Of a DNA stretch of 64,000 bases, positions 32,848-43,961 are shown piece after piece. The DNA is taken from positions 2,356,001-2,420,000 of the forward strand of contig JAEUWY010000005.1 of assembly GCA_022059125.1 (NCBI GenBank). Reading direction: 5' to 3'. Position numbers and translations under genes: made by a program. Source of the stretch: Corynespora cassiicola. Lineage: Eukaryota > Ascomycota > Dothideomycetes > Pleosporales > Corynesporascaceae. Below the pieces are notes generated by a model that saw nothing but the letters and a program-made list of their open reading frames with translations, was not told where the DNA came from and searched no databases. Position 1 is the first letter of the stretch, and each line of letters begins with the position of its first letter.

Positions 32848-33324
32848 TTAAGCCTTCTTCTTGGTATTTGTGCCCTTGCCCAACCCAACCCCAGCAACAA
32901 AAAGTATTCTCACCGTGGCCACAAAAGCTGTGATGGCAAAAACGTTCCACTCCTCCGGTCGGATTTTGTCAAGGCTGAGACGTTGCTGGGCATCTAGGGC
33001 AACGCAGTTGCCATAGAAGACAGGAAAGTCGGTAAACAGAACCGCGAACTCGAAGATCCTCCAGACGCGCACGTCTTCTGCGTATCGCAGCATGACCCCC
33101 ATACAAGTGGCCAGACAAACAAGAGCGCCAGCCGACTGGTGGAACAGCATCATGTGAGAGGGAGTGACAGTCGACCAAGGTCCATCTTCAGGGAACAAGG
33201 ACGTAACGATCGACCCAGGTTCGGCGCAGTTCATGTACGCAACGCCCAGCGCAAACAGCGGATCGAAAATCGTGAAGAAGACACGGTAGAAGCCAGGAAT
33301 CGACTGTGCCGACGAGCGCTGCAT
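32848..33324 (-). CDS. DUF7704 integral membrane protein
   Basis: Single exon, 158 aa from the ATG at 33324 (MQRSSAQSIPGFYRVFFT). The frame continues upstream to 33537, but that part is not conserved-looking. Four hydrophobic helices are visible: FYRVFFTIFDPLFALGVAYM, the segment around LFHQSAGALVCLA, a helix around FEFAVLFTDFPVFYG, and FAITAFVATVRILFVAGVG. The motifs FYR.FFT..DP and DVRVWRIFEF with a late W before the last helix match the fungal DUF7704 family, whose function is unknown. It ends in a lysine-rich tail (KGTNTKKKA) that would suit an ER membrane protein. Confidence 0.8.
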   Translation of the reverse strand: MQRSSAQSIPGFYRVFFTIFDPLFALGVAYMNCAEPGSIVTSLFPEDGPWSTVTPSHMMLFHQSAGALVCLATCMGVMLRYAEDVRVWRIFEFAVLFTDFPVFYGNCVALDAQQRLSLDKIRPEEWNVFAITAFVATVRILFVAGVGLGKGTNTKKKA

Positions 33325-33906
33325 GTTGAAAAACAGGGTTCGATGATCTTCGAGCAGAGATATTGGTCGAGTGAGGATCCCGAAATGGAGGGAAGATAGC
33401 CGAACGATAGGGGCAAACGCCGTGCGTGGACTAGAGTGGCTAGGTGTCAGCACTAAACGCACGGCTGCACGTGGCGAAGGGATATCGAGGGCGCCGTGTG
33501 GTTCAGGGACAAGTGCGCCTCTTCCGGTAGACCCCACTTACCTTCCAATGATAACAGCTGATCGAGTCTGAGCACAGGTGGTTAGGTGTAGTGTAGGATT
33601 GGAGGCGTAGGATGGGAGAGCAAACACACGCTGCTGAGTACTCCGGCGCTCCCGGCTCTGCCGACTGTCGCCTCCGTATCCGGACTAGCGGGAACTTCGG
33701 TGGCCGGCCGCGGCACCTCCGCACTCTCATGCACGCCATTCGCATCACTTTCCATCGTCTTTGCACGTCCATCTCTGCTGTCTGCGCGCACAGGTCATTC
33801 GCGATGCGTCGCAACTGCTCCCGGTCCCATAGCCATCGTCGCAGGTGATGGCTCGATCCACCAAGCAACGTTCACCACACTCGTCACACTTGCGACCTGC
33901 AGGGTG
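33325..33906. other. Divergent intergenic region
   Basis: Between the DUF7704 gene (minus) and the rhodopsin-domain gene (plus); may hold a shared promoter. Open frames here are shadows without content. Confidence 0.4.
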
Positions 33907-35016
33907 ATGAGTTCATCCCCTTCGGCCGGCGATGCCCATGCATTCATCTCAATGCGGACCTACCAGGTGAATAAAACTCTTGTTCAAGCTGAATCCGCAT
34001 GTTGATCATCAATGATAGGTCACGATGTGGACTTTGAGCGGGCTGGCGACACTGTTCCTGGCATCACGATTCGCAGTGCGAATGCTGGCCAAGGGGCACT
34101 TGATCATGAACGATTACTTTATCGCTGCCGCACTTCCCACCTTCTACCTAGCGGCCGGTCTTATCCAGTCCAATTTGGGCGTGCTTTACGAGCATAATCC
34201 CCCGGTGCTCCCTGTCGATCAGGAACATCCCGTTTCTCCACAAAGTGCCGCGCCGCGTTTGACCTCCGCCATTGAGCTGTTCTGGACTACCATCTATTGT
34301 GTCAAGTTTTGTTTCTTGGCGCAGTTCAAGTTCCATAAGCCACCCTATGCCTACGTATCGATTCGACTCACGCGTTATTATTTTGCACTGATCGGCATCT
34401 GTGTCGCTGCGTTTCTCTTCACACTGATTCAGCCAATCGTCCTCTGTTCCCATCCAGGTAAGACTCTTGACTCGTCCAGGCGATCAGCATGCTAAGTTGT
34501 CAAAGCCAGGTGTAGATACTTTGAGCCATCCAACACCATGCCTTGGGAAGCAGCAGTCACTGGTCTCGACATCGCGACGGACTTTCTGGGTGGGTTTTGG
34601 CACAATGATTCCTAAACCTTCTTCGCTCACTACTTGCCATAGTCGTCACGGTTCCTGTGTCGTTGATTTGCATGGCAAATTTTACCCGGCTTCGTGCTAC
34701 CCTGAATGCAATTTTCAAGGGACTGTCCATTTCCGTCATCGCTGTTGCCGGGGTCCGACTCAAAATGCAATACAATGCCGAGACGCGTCGTGTGGACTAT
34801 GTGTCGTTGACTTTCTGGCTCATGGTTGAGGCCGCCGTTGCTTTGATTATGGCTAGCATCTCCAGCTACAGGATTCCTGTTGTTGACTACATCATCGGAT
34901 GGAAGTCAGACCACTGCGACAAGCCAAAGCCTCCTGAAGAGATTCAGCTCTGTACGCCACGAGATGTCACAGCGGATACATTCCATCACAAAAAGAAATA
35001 CACTCAAGACGGCTGA
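33907..35016 (+). CDS. Fungal rhodopsin-domain (SAT4-like) integral membrane protein
   Basis: Four exons: 33907-33966, 34019-34457, 34506-34589 and 34643-35016, joined to 318 aa. The third exon uses an AAAG acceptor, the only one that keeps frame. The joined protein shows six or seven hydrophobic helices, with family landmarks: NDYFIAAALPTFYLAAGL (normally PDDYL), FWTTIYCVKFCFLAQFKF, LFTLIQPIVLCS, GLDIATDFLVVTVPVSL and WLMVEAAVALIMAS. This is the fungal 'rhodopsin domain' family of plasma-membrane-type proteins (related to PTH11-like sequences); ligand and role are unknown. The N-terminus is short, and exon 1 rests only on splice-site fit. Confidence 0.82.
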
Positions 35017-36545
35017 TTGGTCCATGCTGTCAGAATATCACATTCGGAACTATCCGTGATACCCCAGTGGCCACGAGGTGCAGATTCTGACTGACCAGCT
35101 GGTGTCCCATGATAGGTTCACGAGTCGCTGGTTCGCAGGCATTTGTCTTCACGTTGTTCACCTGTCCAGTACTTGATAGACACTAGACTACGCAAGTCAT
35201 CCCTGATAGCCACCTATCGATAGGGGTCCTGCGATGATCAGGCTCATCTCCCAGGCACGGATTGTTCAGTTGCGCGATGTACCCCACGGACTTGCCATAT
35301 CACTCCTTTCGCTATTCCTGTAACGGCTGCATGGCGGCTTGTCGGCACTCCTTTTCGATGAGGCTGACTCGATTTGTACTGATCGGCAACACCATCGCGC
35401 TTTTCAGCTCGCCCCAATGCCCCGGAGCACCGAAGCATCTGCGCGCCCATCTTGCAGTAATTTCTGATCACGACAAACAAATTTCTACGCACGGCAGAAG
35501 AAAATTTTCGCGCTGGTCGGCCCGCATCTTCGCCGCAAGGAGATATTCCCCGGGCATTGTTTTTGGCAACAGTCGTTCATGAATCAAAAGAAAAATTTAC
35601 GATGGCGGAAGAATTATCACATGCGCTTCCCAAGATGTAAAAACTCGATGCAGTCACGATCAAAGGATGGGCAGCGGTGGGATTCAATGCAGGGGCGCCC
35701 TTCTGGAACCGCTTTCCATGCAGCACGCCGCCTCGACTCCAATTTTCAAGATTGAAGCCACGGCGTTACGCGGACCTTGTTGGCCAATCCGAGCCAAGTC
35801 TGTCCTACAGTAGCTGTTATTCCCGATGCGGTGACCTGGGAGGAGCTCTTAGGGCCTTCTAGCGAACCAATGTTCTCGACGCGATTGACGCAAGCGAACA
35901 GGAAAGGGTGGCGGCTTGCCATTACTGCGTCACATTGCCTGCATCTTTGGAAGTAAGGAATCTTGGTTACAGGGGCATCTTTCGCCATGTCCCGTGTTGA
36001 CAGCACTGCACCAGTCTGCTCGCCGACGTTCAATGCTTTCGGTCTGCTGCTTTCGCCATGGTGGTCTATTGCCATGCGTTGGGTTCGGCGAAATCAAGAT
36101 GGAGATCGGCAGTGATGCGCAGGTTTTGGACCGCATCTTCGAAACTTTGGATGTTCGGTCCCACAAGCAGCGGCCTGTCAGATCCCGCTAGCCCATCTTA
36201 GCTCTCTAGTCCACGGCTGCGGCACAGCAACCACCCTGCGCCATTGGCACCTTCAGGCCGCTGTCAAAGGCGCATGCATGAATGCGTTCATTCGAAGCCA
36301 TTGGCCAACTGTGGCAGCGGGAGCATGACGCTGATTTTCTGGGGGAAACAAGTGATCTTCCATTCCCTGCCGACATAGACTCTACCAACACCTCTGCCAC
36401 ATTATCCACCTTTCACTGCCTTGTTCCAACTATGAACGCTCTCAAGTATAAGTTGTCCGGCCTTGTTCTTCATCCATAGAGTTGCCACCCACCACCCACC
36501 ACTTTTCCCATCTCAACCGTGCTCCTCGGACATTCCTTTAGCACA
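35017..36545. other. Intergenic region
   Basis: 1.5 kb with short overlapping frames and no supportable gene. CCACCCACCACC-type repeats just before 36546 suggest the 5' UTR of the next gene. Confidence 0.45.
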
Positions 36546-38429
36546 ATGACACAACTCAAGATGGACAGGTTAGGCTGGACCTACATGGGTCTAGGAATTG
36601 CCTGGACCGTTGCTCTCTTCGGTGCCATGTTGTTCTTGCACGTTCATCGCCATCTCCCTTGCCTTCGCATCCGAAGGCTGCCCCTCGTTTTTGTTGGCGT
36701 CCTCTCCATTCATGTCTACGGCTTCCTGTGCCTGATTGGTTACTGTCTCAGTCCCATACTGTCATGCACAGCCGAATTCTGGGTCATGAGTATATTTTTG
36801 CCATTCGGACTCGCCGTGTTTCATGCCGCAAACAGTCAATTCTTGCACATCGCTAGTCGGCAGAAGCAGTATGCGCATATGAGCTCTTTGAAGGACCACA
36901 AGCCAATTGAGGTGGACGAAGAAGAGGCTCGGCGCCTGGCCAACAGTCGCTGGAAGAGGATTGTCAAGGGCGTCGAACGCGCCGACAAGATAGATCGGAT
37001 GATGGCGTTCATCGTTGTCGGTCTCATCGTGCAGGTGAGCATGTCCCTACCTTTTCGTGCCACTGTGCTTTCGCTAATCATCACAGCTTGCGCTTACGCT
37101 TCTCGTTTATTTCGGTGCCAAGAAGTTCCACCCCAGCTACGGGCTTTGGGAATGGGAGGTCACCGGCACAAATACTGAAGTCCGTATGAAGTGCTCCAGA
37201 GGCTGGGAGTGGTGGCTTTCAATCGTATGGCAATTCTTTTGGGCTTGGATATACGCTCCTTATCTGCTGTGGAAGTCGCGTGGCATCCGCGATGTCCATG
37301 GCTGGCGGCTCCAGACCATCTGCTGCTGCTTAGCCGGGTGAGAATTGCCTCCCGTATGGTCATTGAGAACCATGTTAACAGGCTTAGTCTTCCGCCATCT
37401 CCGCTTTGGCTTGTAGCGCTCTACGTGCCTGCCATGGCTCCCGTCAACGCCTATCTCGTACCGCCGTTTTACTTCACCATCTCCATCTTCTTCATCGAAG
37501 TCTTCACCATCGCGTTCCCCATCATACAAGTTTTCAAGGCACAATCGTTGCGGCAGGAAACACTTGAGGCCATCGCCTCATGGGAAAGGCGCCAGCAACT
37601 CCACCAGTTCAACACCAACTCAGACTCGACCATCGTTCAGTCAGAGGCGGACTCTCTCAAGAGTGGCGCATATTCTGGGACACTTACCGTCAAGTCGGGC
37701 GAAAAGAGTCCTGTCATAAGGACATCCTTTGATTCTCAAAAGTCGGACATGTTTACCATGGCTGCCCTTGAGAATGCTCTTCGGACCAATGCGGATCCTT
37801 TGCTGCAGTTCGCTGCGTTGAAGGACTTCTCGGGGGAGAATGTCAGCTTTTTGACACACGTCGCAGAGTGGAGACGTGCATGGTTCTCGCCCAAATCATC
37901 CACTATCGACCATCGCCACAGACAGTTTGTCGGCGCAGTCCGCATCTATGCATCTTTTGTCTCCTTGGAATTTTCCGACTTCCCCATCAACATCTCATCG
38001 AGGGAGATGAAGCACCTTCATCAGGTCTTCGAAAGCTGTGCGACGATGCTCATGCGAAGCGGCTCAATCTCCTCGGCTGATTCTGCTACGCCATTTGAGT
38101 CGTACTCGCCCGACGAAGTACCTGCGGACTCGTCCTCCACCAGCGACCTCAAGTCTGGAGTGAACCTGGACACGCTCGGCCGTGCCAACCTACAGTCTGT
38201 CTCTCACATGATCACAGCCGGCAAGGACGAAGCGCTAGCGGATGTGAAAGTTCCCGATGCATTCTCGGAGATGATCTTCAACGCCGCCGAGAGCGAGATC
38301 AAGTATCTCGTTCTTACCAATACCTGGCCCAAGTTTGTCAATTCCAGCTGCGCAACTAGCAACATGGGCAAGGATGACAAGGGGGAACAGGCAAATTGGT
38401 TTGCCAGGAATGCGCTTTGCTCGGCATGA
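36546..38429 (+). CDS. 7TM-RGS protein (regulator of G-protein signalling with membrane N-terminus)
   Basis: Three exons: 36546-37034, 37087-37337 and 37382-38429, 595 aa in all. The N-terminal 290 residues carry about seven hydrophobic helices (first WTYMGLGIAWTVALFGAMLFL, last around YFTISIFFIEVFTIAFPII). A Ser-rich linker leads to an RGS domain at about residues 360-570: ENALRTNADPLLQFAALKDFSGENVSFL (read in parts), FVGAVRIYASFVSLEFSDFPINI, and the final FSEMIFNAAESEIKYLVL...WPKFV. This layout matches the fungal GprK-type and plant AtRGS1-type proteins, in which a membrane receptor part is fused to a domain that speeds GTP hydrolysis by G-alpha. A Ser/Asp-rich insert lies inside the domain. 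It acts at the plasma or vacuolar membrane (inference). Confidence 0.87.
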
Positions 38430-38793
38430 TGCCTTGGTTTTCCTTTTTTTTCCTTTTTCTTCTGTCGCCATATCATCGCACCACGGGAGCGTCTATGGGC
38501 AGACGTTTCCTTTCTCAATCTTGAAATTTAATGTTTTGATACCTCCGACCCTACGAATTTCATTATATATTTTTCATGTATATACCATTCAACTCAAACA
38601 TCTGTCCTTGCCGCGCGCGTCGCAAGTCACCCCCATTGATCTTATCTCGTCATCGGAAACTTTCCGCCGTGATCCACAATGTCGTGATAGCTGCTTTCCC
38701 AAAGGGGCTTAGTGTCTCTCTCATGGCTTGTGCTCGATAGCACACACGCCCAGCCTCCATCCCACCACCTCATCATCATCACCATCAAGCAAC
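38430..38793. other. Short intergenic region, same-strand genes
   Basis: Contains the 3' UTR of the RGS gene and the promoter of the peptidase gene; a T-rich tract (CCTTTTTTTTCC) follows the RGS stop. Confidence 0.45.
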
Positions 38794-40539
38794 ATGGCTA
38801 AGAATCGCGAGGAGAAATCGCTCCTTGTGTCCAACTCAGAGGGCAAGGCTCCCACCCGGTCATACCAGGTACTTCGGCCGTTTCTGCAGGCCTGCCTCTT
38901 GGTTGGCGTCATCTTGCTCACATTACGCAACATCCACATCCCAAGTCCTTGGAACACACAAACGCCATCCACGGGTTCATCAGAGCCGAAATGTCCCCAA
39001 GTCGAGCCCTTGGCTCCATCGCGAAAGTCAGAAGAGCTCGACGCCATGGAGGATTTCTTGACTTCGGAGACATTTCGGAATAAGTCGATTGCGCGCCTTT
39101 CCGGCGCAGTCAAGGTTCCAACCGAAAGCTTCGATGACCTAGGAGCTGTGGGCAAAGACCCGCGATGGGATGTTTTCTATCCATTTGCAAGCTACCTGAG
39201 AGAAACGTTTCCGCTCGTACACTCCACGCTGCAGCTCGAGAAGATCAACACGCATGCACTACTCTTCACTTGGGCCGGCACGGACCCCACCTTGAAGCCA
39301 ACACTCTTCATGGCGCATCAAGACGTTGTGCCGGTGCCGGAAAGTACTGTAAAGCAGTGGACGCATCCTCCTTTCTCTGGTCATTACGACGGGACATTCA
39401 TTTGGGGACGAGGAGCCAGCGACTGCAAAAATCAACTCATCGCCATTTTGGAAGCTGTCGAAGCCTTGATTGAAGCAAACTTTACACCCCAGCGCACGCT
39501 GATACTTTCATTTGGCTTCGATGAAGAGATCTCGGGTCAAGACGGCGCCAACCATCTCGCACCACACATCCTTTCCAATTATGGACATGATAGCATTGCT
39601 GTCATTGTGGACGAGGGCGCGGTCAATGTAGAATCTTGGGGTGCTAATTTTGCACTACCTGGTGTCGCGGAGAAGGGATACGTCGATGTCGATGTTGTTG
39701 TTCGCATGCCTGGCGGCCATTCGTCGATTCCTCCCAAACACAACGGCATTGGCGTTTCGAGCGAGCTCATCACACTGATTGAGAACAACCCCTACGAGCC
39801 TCATCTTGATGAATCCAACCCGTACCTCTCGCTTCTGCATTGCGGTGCAGAACATGCCCCCGAGTTTCCTTCTGAGCTCAAGCATCTCTTGCAGAAGCGC
39901 ACGTCCTCGACCTGCAAAAAGCAAAACGGGAAGGATCATCTTGCGCTTGAAGCTGCAAAGGCCGGACCCGGAATCAAATACCTCTTCACCACCTCCGTCG
40001 CCGTCGACATCATCCACGGCGGTGTAAAGAACAATGCCTTGCCAGAGCGCACCCAGTTCACAGTTAACCATCGTATTAACGTAGGTTCTAGCTCCGCAGC
40101 CGTACTGAAACACATCACAGCCCTCGCCGCCCAAGTCACCGAAAAGTACAACCTCACCCTGACTCCCTTTAATGGCACCGAGTCTCCATCTTCGATTACG
40201 CTTTCGCATCGCGACACATTGCTTGAACCCGCACCCGTCACTCCGACGCAAATCGATGCCAAGAAGGACACGCCCTTCTCCGTCTTGTCGGGAACTACGC
40301 GCGCACTTTACGGAAAAGACTTATTGGTTGCTCCTGGCATCATGACTGGTAACACAGATACAAGGTACTATTGGGGACTTAGCGAGCACATCTTCAGGTA
40401 TGGGCCTGGATGGGACAAGGAGCAGAATGGCATGGGAAACATCCATACTGTTGATGAGAAGGTGGGTGTTACTGCACATGTGGATACTGTGAGGTGGTTT
40501 TGGGCATTTGTGAGGAACATGGATGAGGCAAATCTTTGA
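38794..40539 (+). CDS. M20 metallopeptidase, vacuolar carboxypeptidase S type
   Basis: Single exon, 581 aa, start at the ATG at 38794 (MAKNREEKSLLV). One membrane anchor near residues 30-45 (LQACLLVGVILLTL) makes it a type II membrane protein, as for yeast Cps1. The two-zinc active site is readable: FMAHQDVVPV (metal His and catalytic Asp two on), WGRGASDCKNQ (bridging Asp), FDEEISG (catalytic and metal Glu), IVDEGA and the late His in GLSEHIFRYGP. The dimerisation (lid) domain contains GGHSSIPP. Role in the family: release of C-terminal amino acids from peptides in the vacuole lumen, helping use peptides as nitrogen source. Several N-glycosylation sites (NFT, NLT, NGT) fit a lumenal domain. 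Confidence 0.92.
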   Translation: MAKNREEKSLLVSNSEGKAPTRSYQVLRPFLQACLLVGVILLTLRNIHIPSPWNTQTPSTGSSEPKCPQVEPLAPSRKSEELDAMEDFLTSETFRNKSIARLSGAVKVPTESFDDLGAVGKDPRWDVFYPFASYLRETFPLVHSTLQLEKINTHALLFTWAGTDPTLKPTLFMAHQDVVPVPESTVKQWTHPPFSGHYDGTFIWGRGASDCKNQLIAILEAVEALIEANFTPQRTLILSFGFDEEISGQDGANHLAPHILSNYGHDSIAVIVDEGAVNVESWGANFALPGVAEKGYVDVDVVVRMPGGHSSIPPKHNGIGVSSELITLIENNPYEPHLDESNPYLSLLHCGAEHAPEFPSELKHLLQKRTSSTCKKQNGKDHLALEAAKAGPGIKYLFTTSVAVDIIHGGVKNNALPERTQFTVNHRINVGSSSAAVLKHITALAAQVTEKYNLTLTPFNGTESPSSITLSHRDTLLEPAPVTPTQIDAKKDTPFSVLSGTTRALYGKDLLVAPGIMTGNTDTRYYWGLSEHIFRYGPGWDKEQNGMGNIHTVDEKVGVTAHVDTVRWFWAFVRNMDEANL

Positions 40540-40785
40540 AACATGTCATGAGATTGGCGATTGTGTTCTATGGTGTGCAAGCGGAAACTAGATATTAGGA
40601 CTCTTGTTATCACTTCAACGCAAAACACTATCAATGACAAATGCCACGCATGATAGACAGGTATTCAATAAAAGAATTACAAAAGGAAAGAAAGCTCAAA
40701 ATAAGGAACAAAGTAAGGGAACCACCTACGCTTCCACCTCCGCTTCCACTTCCATCCTCACCTGCAACTGCGACTGCGACCCCGA

Positions 40786-41658
40786 TCATTCCGAAAGTTC
40801 CGATTCTGAGGTTGATGAAGGTACCTCTATTCTCTGGGCTGGTTGATTTCCTTGACCATCCAACCAAGAAATGTAATCTCCCTTAGTTGCGATCTCACTG
40901 TCCTCGAATTTAAGCGCCCAGGTATACTTTTTCCGACCGTAGTGGCCCTCACAAGCCTTCCCTTTTTCCCTTTCACCTTGACCCCAGTACATTGTCTTGC
41001 ACTTCAAGCTCTCCGGCGTGCCATCATATTTGACACATCTTGCGAATCCCATTCTGTTTTTATACCAGGGAAGTGGCCTCTTCTGATATCCATTCATCGT
41101 GTCTGTCTGCGACTGGATATAGTCCAACCTTTCCTGGTTGTGTCCTACATGCTCTTCTGTGACTGAACATTCTGTACACCAGAATAGGAACCTGCTATCC
41201 TCTTTGATTTCCTCCAAGACCTTCCTCTCCTCAACTTCTCGCCTTCCTGCTGCCTCCACTCTGTCAAAAACGCATTGCTGGTCGATCGAAAGGAAAGATG
41301 ATTGATTTAGGCAGCGGGTCGCGTGAGGAGGGTTTTGAAAGAACAAATTCTTGTCAAAACCCATGTAGACGAACTTCAGGTAGTCGGGGGGGTCGGCTAT
41401 TATTTCGTAGCCAAGACTACGAAGGTATCGATCTCCATCTTGATCTGTCTTGGCCCGTCGACATAGTGGACAAACCCACCATTTGTTGGTCCGGACGATC
41501 AAATCCGTATATTCTAGATTTTTGTCTTTATTTTTGTCTATGAAATTCTTGTATTCTTGGCTTTTCAAACTGTCGCTTAGTCGTTGCAGGATATTTCGAT
41601 ATTGCTGTTTATGCCCATCAACGAGGGAAAGAGACCCAGCTTCGGAAGAGGATGCCAT
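40786..41658 (-). CDS. Cysteine-rich protein of unknown family, copy 1 (CxxC-WGQG family)
   Basis: Single exon, 290 aa from the ATG at 41658; a more upstream in-frame ATG at 41691 gives 301 aa. Conserved with the neighbour at 43047: WWVCPLC at residues 60-66, FFQNPP near 106, WCTECSVT at 160-167 with C161 and C164, an isolated Cys in LKC at 220, YWGQG at 224-228 and YGRKKYTWA near 240-248. Four paired cysteines in two CxxC knuckles suggest zinc binding. No signal peptide or membrane helix; the C-terminus is Ser-rich. I recognise no named domain. It lies convergent with the M20 gene (246 bp apart). Confidence 0.7.
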   Translation of the reverse strand: MASSSEAGSLSLVDGHKQQYRNILQRLSDSLKSQEYKNFIDKNKDKNLEYTDLIVRTNKWWVCPLCRRAKTDQDGDRYLRSLGYEIIADPPDYLKFVYMGFDKNLFFQNPPHATRCLNQSSFLSIDQQCVFDRVEAAGRREVEERKVLEEIKEDSRFLFWCTECSVTEEHVGHNQERLDYIQSQTDTMNGYQKRPLPWYKNRMGFARCVKYDGTPESLKCKTMYWGQGEREKGKACEGHYGRKKYTWALKFEDSEIATKGDYISWLDGQGNQPAQRIEVPSSTSESELSE

Positions 41659-43046
41659 TTTAGAAGGTTGGCCTTGTTTAGTATATTGCACGAGGCTCTG
41701 TCAAGGATGAATTTGTGAGGTGTAGGATAACAAAGGATCGGCAGACGACTTTGAGGTGTTTCGTGAGAAGGTTTCACTTGAGTTCTTTGGTGAGAAGGTT
41801 GTTGTGCTCTTCAGTGAGAAAGTTGCATTTCAGTGCTTCAGTCTTTATATATGTCCCATAACTCAAACTCTTATTCACTGATTTCAGATTAACAAAATCA
41901 AGAGTCTATGGATGACACAGAGTTTGACAGTCACGTAGTGACGAAACAACATTCGGAACGACTCTTTAGAAAACCAGCGGTCATAGTCTATAAGATCTTT
42001 GACGCTATGACTCAAGAAATAGATTGAGAACTCATTTATAGACTAATTATGCTGCTTTACGTTAATGAGAATACATAAAGAGATTCTGTTGAATAACATT
42101 TACACCTTCAAATTGAACAAAGAATTTAGTGAAGAAGCTTGAAATAAGAACCGAAGTGCTTTTTGTAAAAAAAATTTACTTTATCATTACTTATCACGAC
42201 TGGTTCTAAGTCACTCACGGTAAACTTTATTTTTCTGATCATGATCCTTGTTAAGGCTTTTAGTACAAACGTCTGATAGCTTGAAGCGAAATATTCCAAT
42301 GGCGAGATAGATGTCGAGACAAGGGGGTGGCAAAGAGTGAGTCTTAAAGACTTTTCTCTAGTATAATGCCGGCTACATGAACAGACTGGTTTGTTCCGTC
42401 GGATTGCTAGTCTCCCTTGCTAACAAGTAGAATTAGGATCGCTTTGGCACGTGCAGGTGCTGGCTCACTGCTATATCAACCAGCGTCAGGGCTGACATGC
42501 TCAATTAAATCCTTTGCCGCCTTTCGTTACCACCTTTAACCTTTTTCTAATGTATATAAAAAACAAGTTGCTATCATAACTATTTTTCAAGGCAGTCAAG
42601 CCCTTGCGCAAGAATGTTTTTCAAGAATTTTTGTTTTCCGAATCGAACGGCTTCCATGCGAGTAGTATGATCCTATTATTTGGCAAAGAATTCCTGCTTC
42701 GCAGAGTGCAGCGAAAGGCACAGTATATGAGTAATCAGAGTGTTAGTCATCTCTGTTCGTTTATGGTGACCTCGTGTACTAGTCAGCTGATTCAAACTCA
42801 CCATACTTTTTCTTGAAATATCTGCACAGGAACGGACATGCATCACCATACAACTCCAGCTCTAAGATGACTGGCATACATGGAAAGACTAAAGGTGGTC
42901 TGGTCGAAAGAGTATTAGTCATGATGATTGCAAGCTACCTCTAGTGCAGAAGGAAAATCTCAATATCCCATTAGAAAAAGAAAAAGAAACCACTATGGAT
43001 GTTCAGCACCTCTGTACAAGCTTTCAAAAGAGACGGAGAGATGATT
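41659..43046. other. AT-rich intergenic region between the two paralogues
   Basis: Contains three imperfect direct repeats of GTGAGAARGTT (listed separately) just upstream of copy 1. Otherwise it is AT-rich with a short unsupported frame at 42604-42816. Confidence 0.45.
41762..41840. repeat. Three imperfect direct repeats upstream of copy 1
   Basis: GTGAGAAGGTT begins at 41762 and 41789 and GTGAGAAAGTT at 41813, with related T/C-rich spacers (periods 27 and 24). They lie about 105-180 bp upstream of the start codon of the minus-strand gene, so in its 5' UTR or promoter. Confidence 0.4.
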
Positions 43047-43961
43047 CTACTCAAGCTCCTTTGACGATCTTTTTTCAACCGAGGCTCGACCAGACGAGTT
43101 GGACTCACTAGACGAAAATCCACCACTGATCCAATCCACCCGTTCATGTCTAACCCACTCATTAAATTTTTCAGGTGCCCAATACATATGGCGTTTTCCA
43201 TACATGTATTGATAAGTACTCTCCTTTATTCCACCACCTTGACCCCAATATTCTGTGCCACATTTTAGGCTTTTAAGGTCTCCATCGTAGATTAGATGCT
43301 TCGCGTATCCGTTGACATCCCCGCTTTCCTTCGTTTCAAACCATTCAACTCGTTGCTGCACATATCCACTTATTTTCCTACTCATCTGCATCTCAGGCCT
43401 CTCTATGTACTTTTTCCTTTCATCGTTGAGTTCAAGTTGAGCGTTAGTAACTGAACACCCAGTACAGACGAAACCAATCTCAAATTTGTGTTTGCTTTCG
43501 TCTTTGAACAGTTTCTCTTTGTCAGGCCATCTACCCTCTTCGGCAATCTCCCTGTTGAAACCACATCCTACATCTCCCTGGTTTTCGTCGACAAAGGCCC
43601 GGCAATAACATTGAACAGTGTCGGGAGGATTGGGAAAAAACACGGAATTCTTCTGATCTGGTCGTGCGTTCGTATAAACTGACTCTAGAGAACCTATTGG
43701 CGAGCTTAGGGATCTATATCCGAAATTTTCCCAATCTTCCCGTTGTTTGTCGTCCGGGACGTGTATCGAACAGAATGGGCAGAACCACCAGCCGTACTGG
43801 TCGACAGCAAGATGAGTGTAGTTCTCCCCAATTGGCTCTTCTGGAAATTTTCCGTCTTCTGCTTTTAGCTTCGAGGAAATGCTATCATACAGTTGCTCCA
43901 AACTTGTTGAAACTTTCTGACTATCTGGTGTTTTCTCTCGCCCCTGTTCACTCGACTCCAT
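43047..43961 (-). CDS. Cysteine-rich protein of unknown family, copy 2 (CxxC-WGQG family)
   Basis: Single exon, 304 aa from the ATG at 43961. It shares the whole plan of copy 1: WWFCPFC at 58-64, FFPNPP near 108-113, a pair of single cysteines in QCYC (118, 120), CTGCSVT at 166-172, ERKKYIE matching ERLDYIQ, YDGDLKSLKC at 225-234 followed by YWGQG at 238-242, and YGKRHMYWA. Overall identity to copy 1 is moderate, so the duplication is old or fast-evolving. Same strand as copy 1, separated by 1.4 kb of AT-rich DNA. It ends in a Ser-rich, charged tail. Zinc binding is inferred from the cysteine pattern; no catalytic motif is visible. Confidence 0.7.
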   Translation of the reverse strand: MESSEQGREKTPDSQKVSTSLEQLYDSISSKLKAEDGKFPEEPIGENYTHLAVDQYGWWFCPFCSIHVPDDKQREDWENFGYRSLSSPIGSLESVYTNARPDQKNSVFFPNPPDTVQCYCRAFVDENQGDVGCGFNREIAEEGRWPDKEKLFKDESKHKFEIGFVCTGCSVTNAQLELNDERKKYIERPEMQMSRKISGYVQQRVEWFETKESGDVNGYAKHLIYDGDLKSLKCGTEYWGQGGGIKESTYQYMYGKRHMYWAPEKFNEWVRHERVDWISGGFSSSESNSSGRASVEKRSSKELE

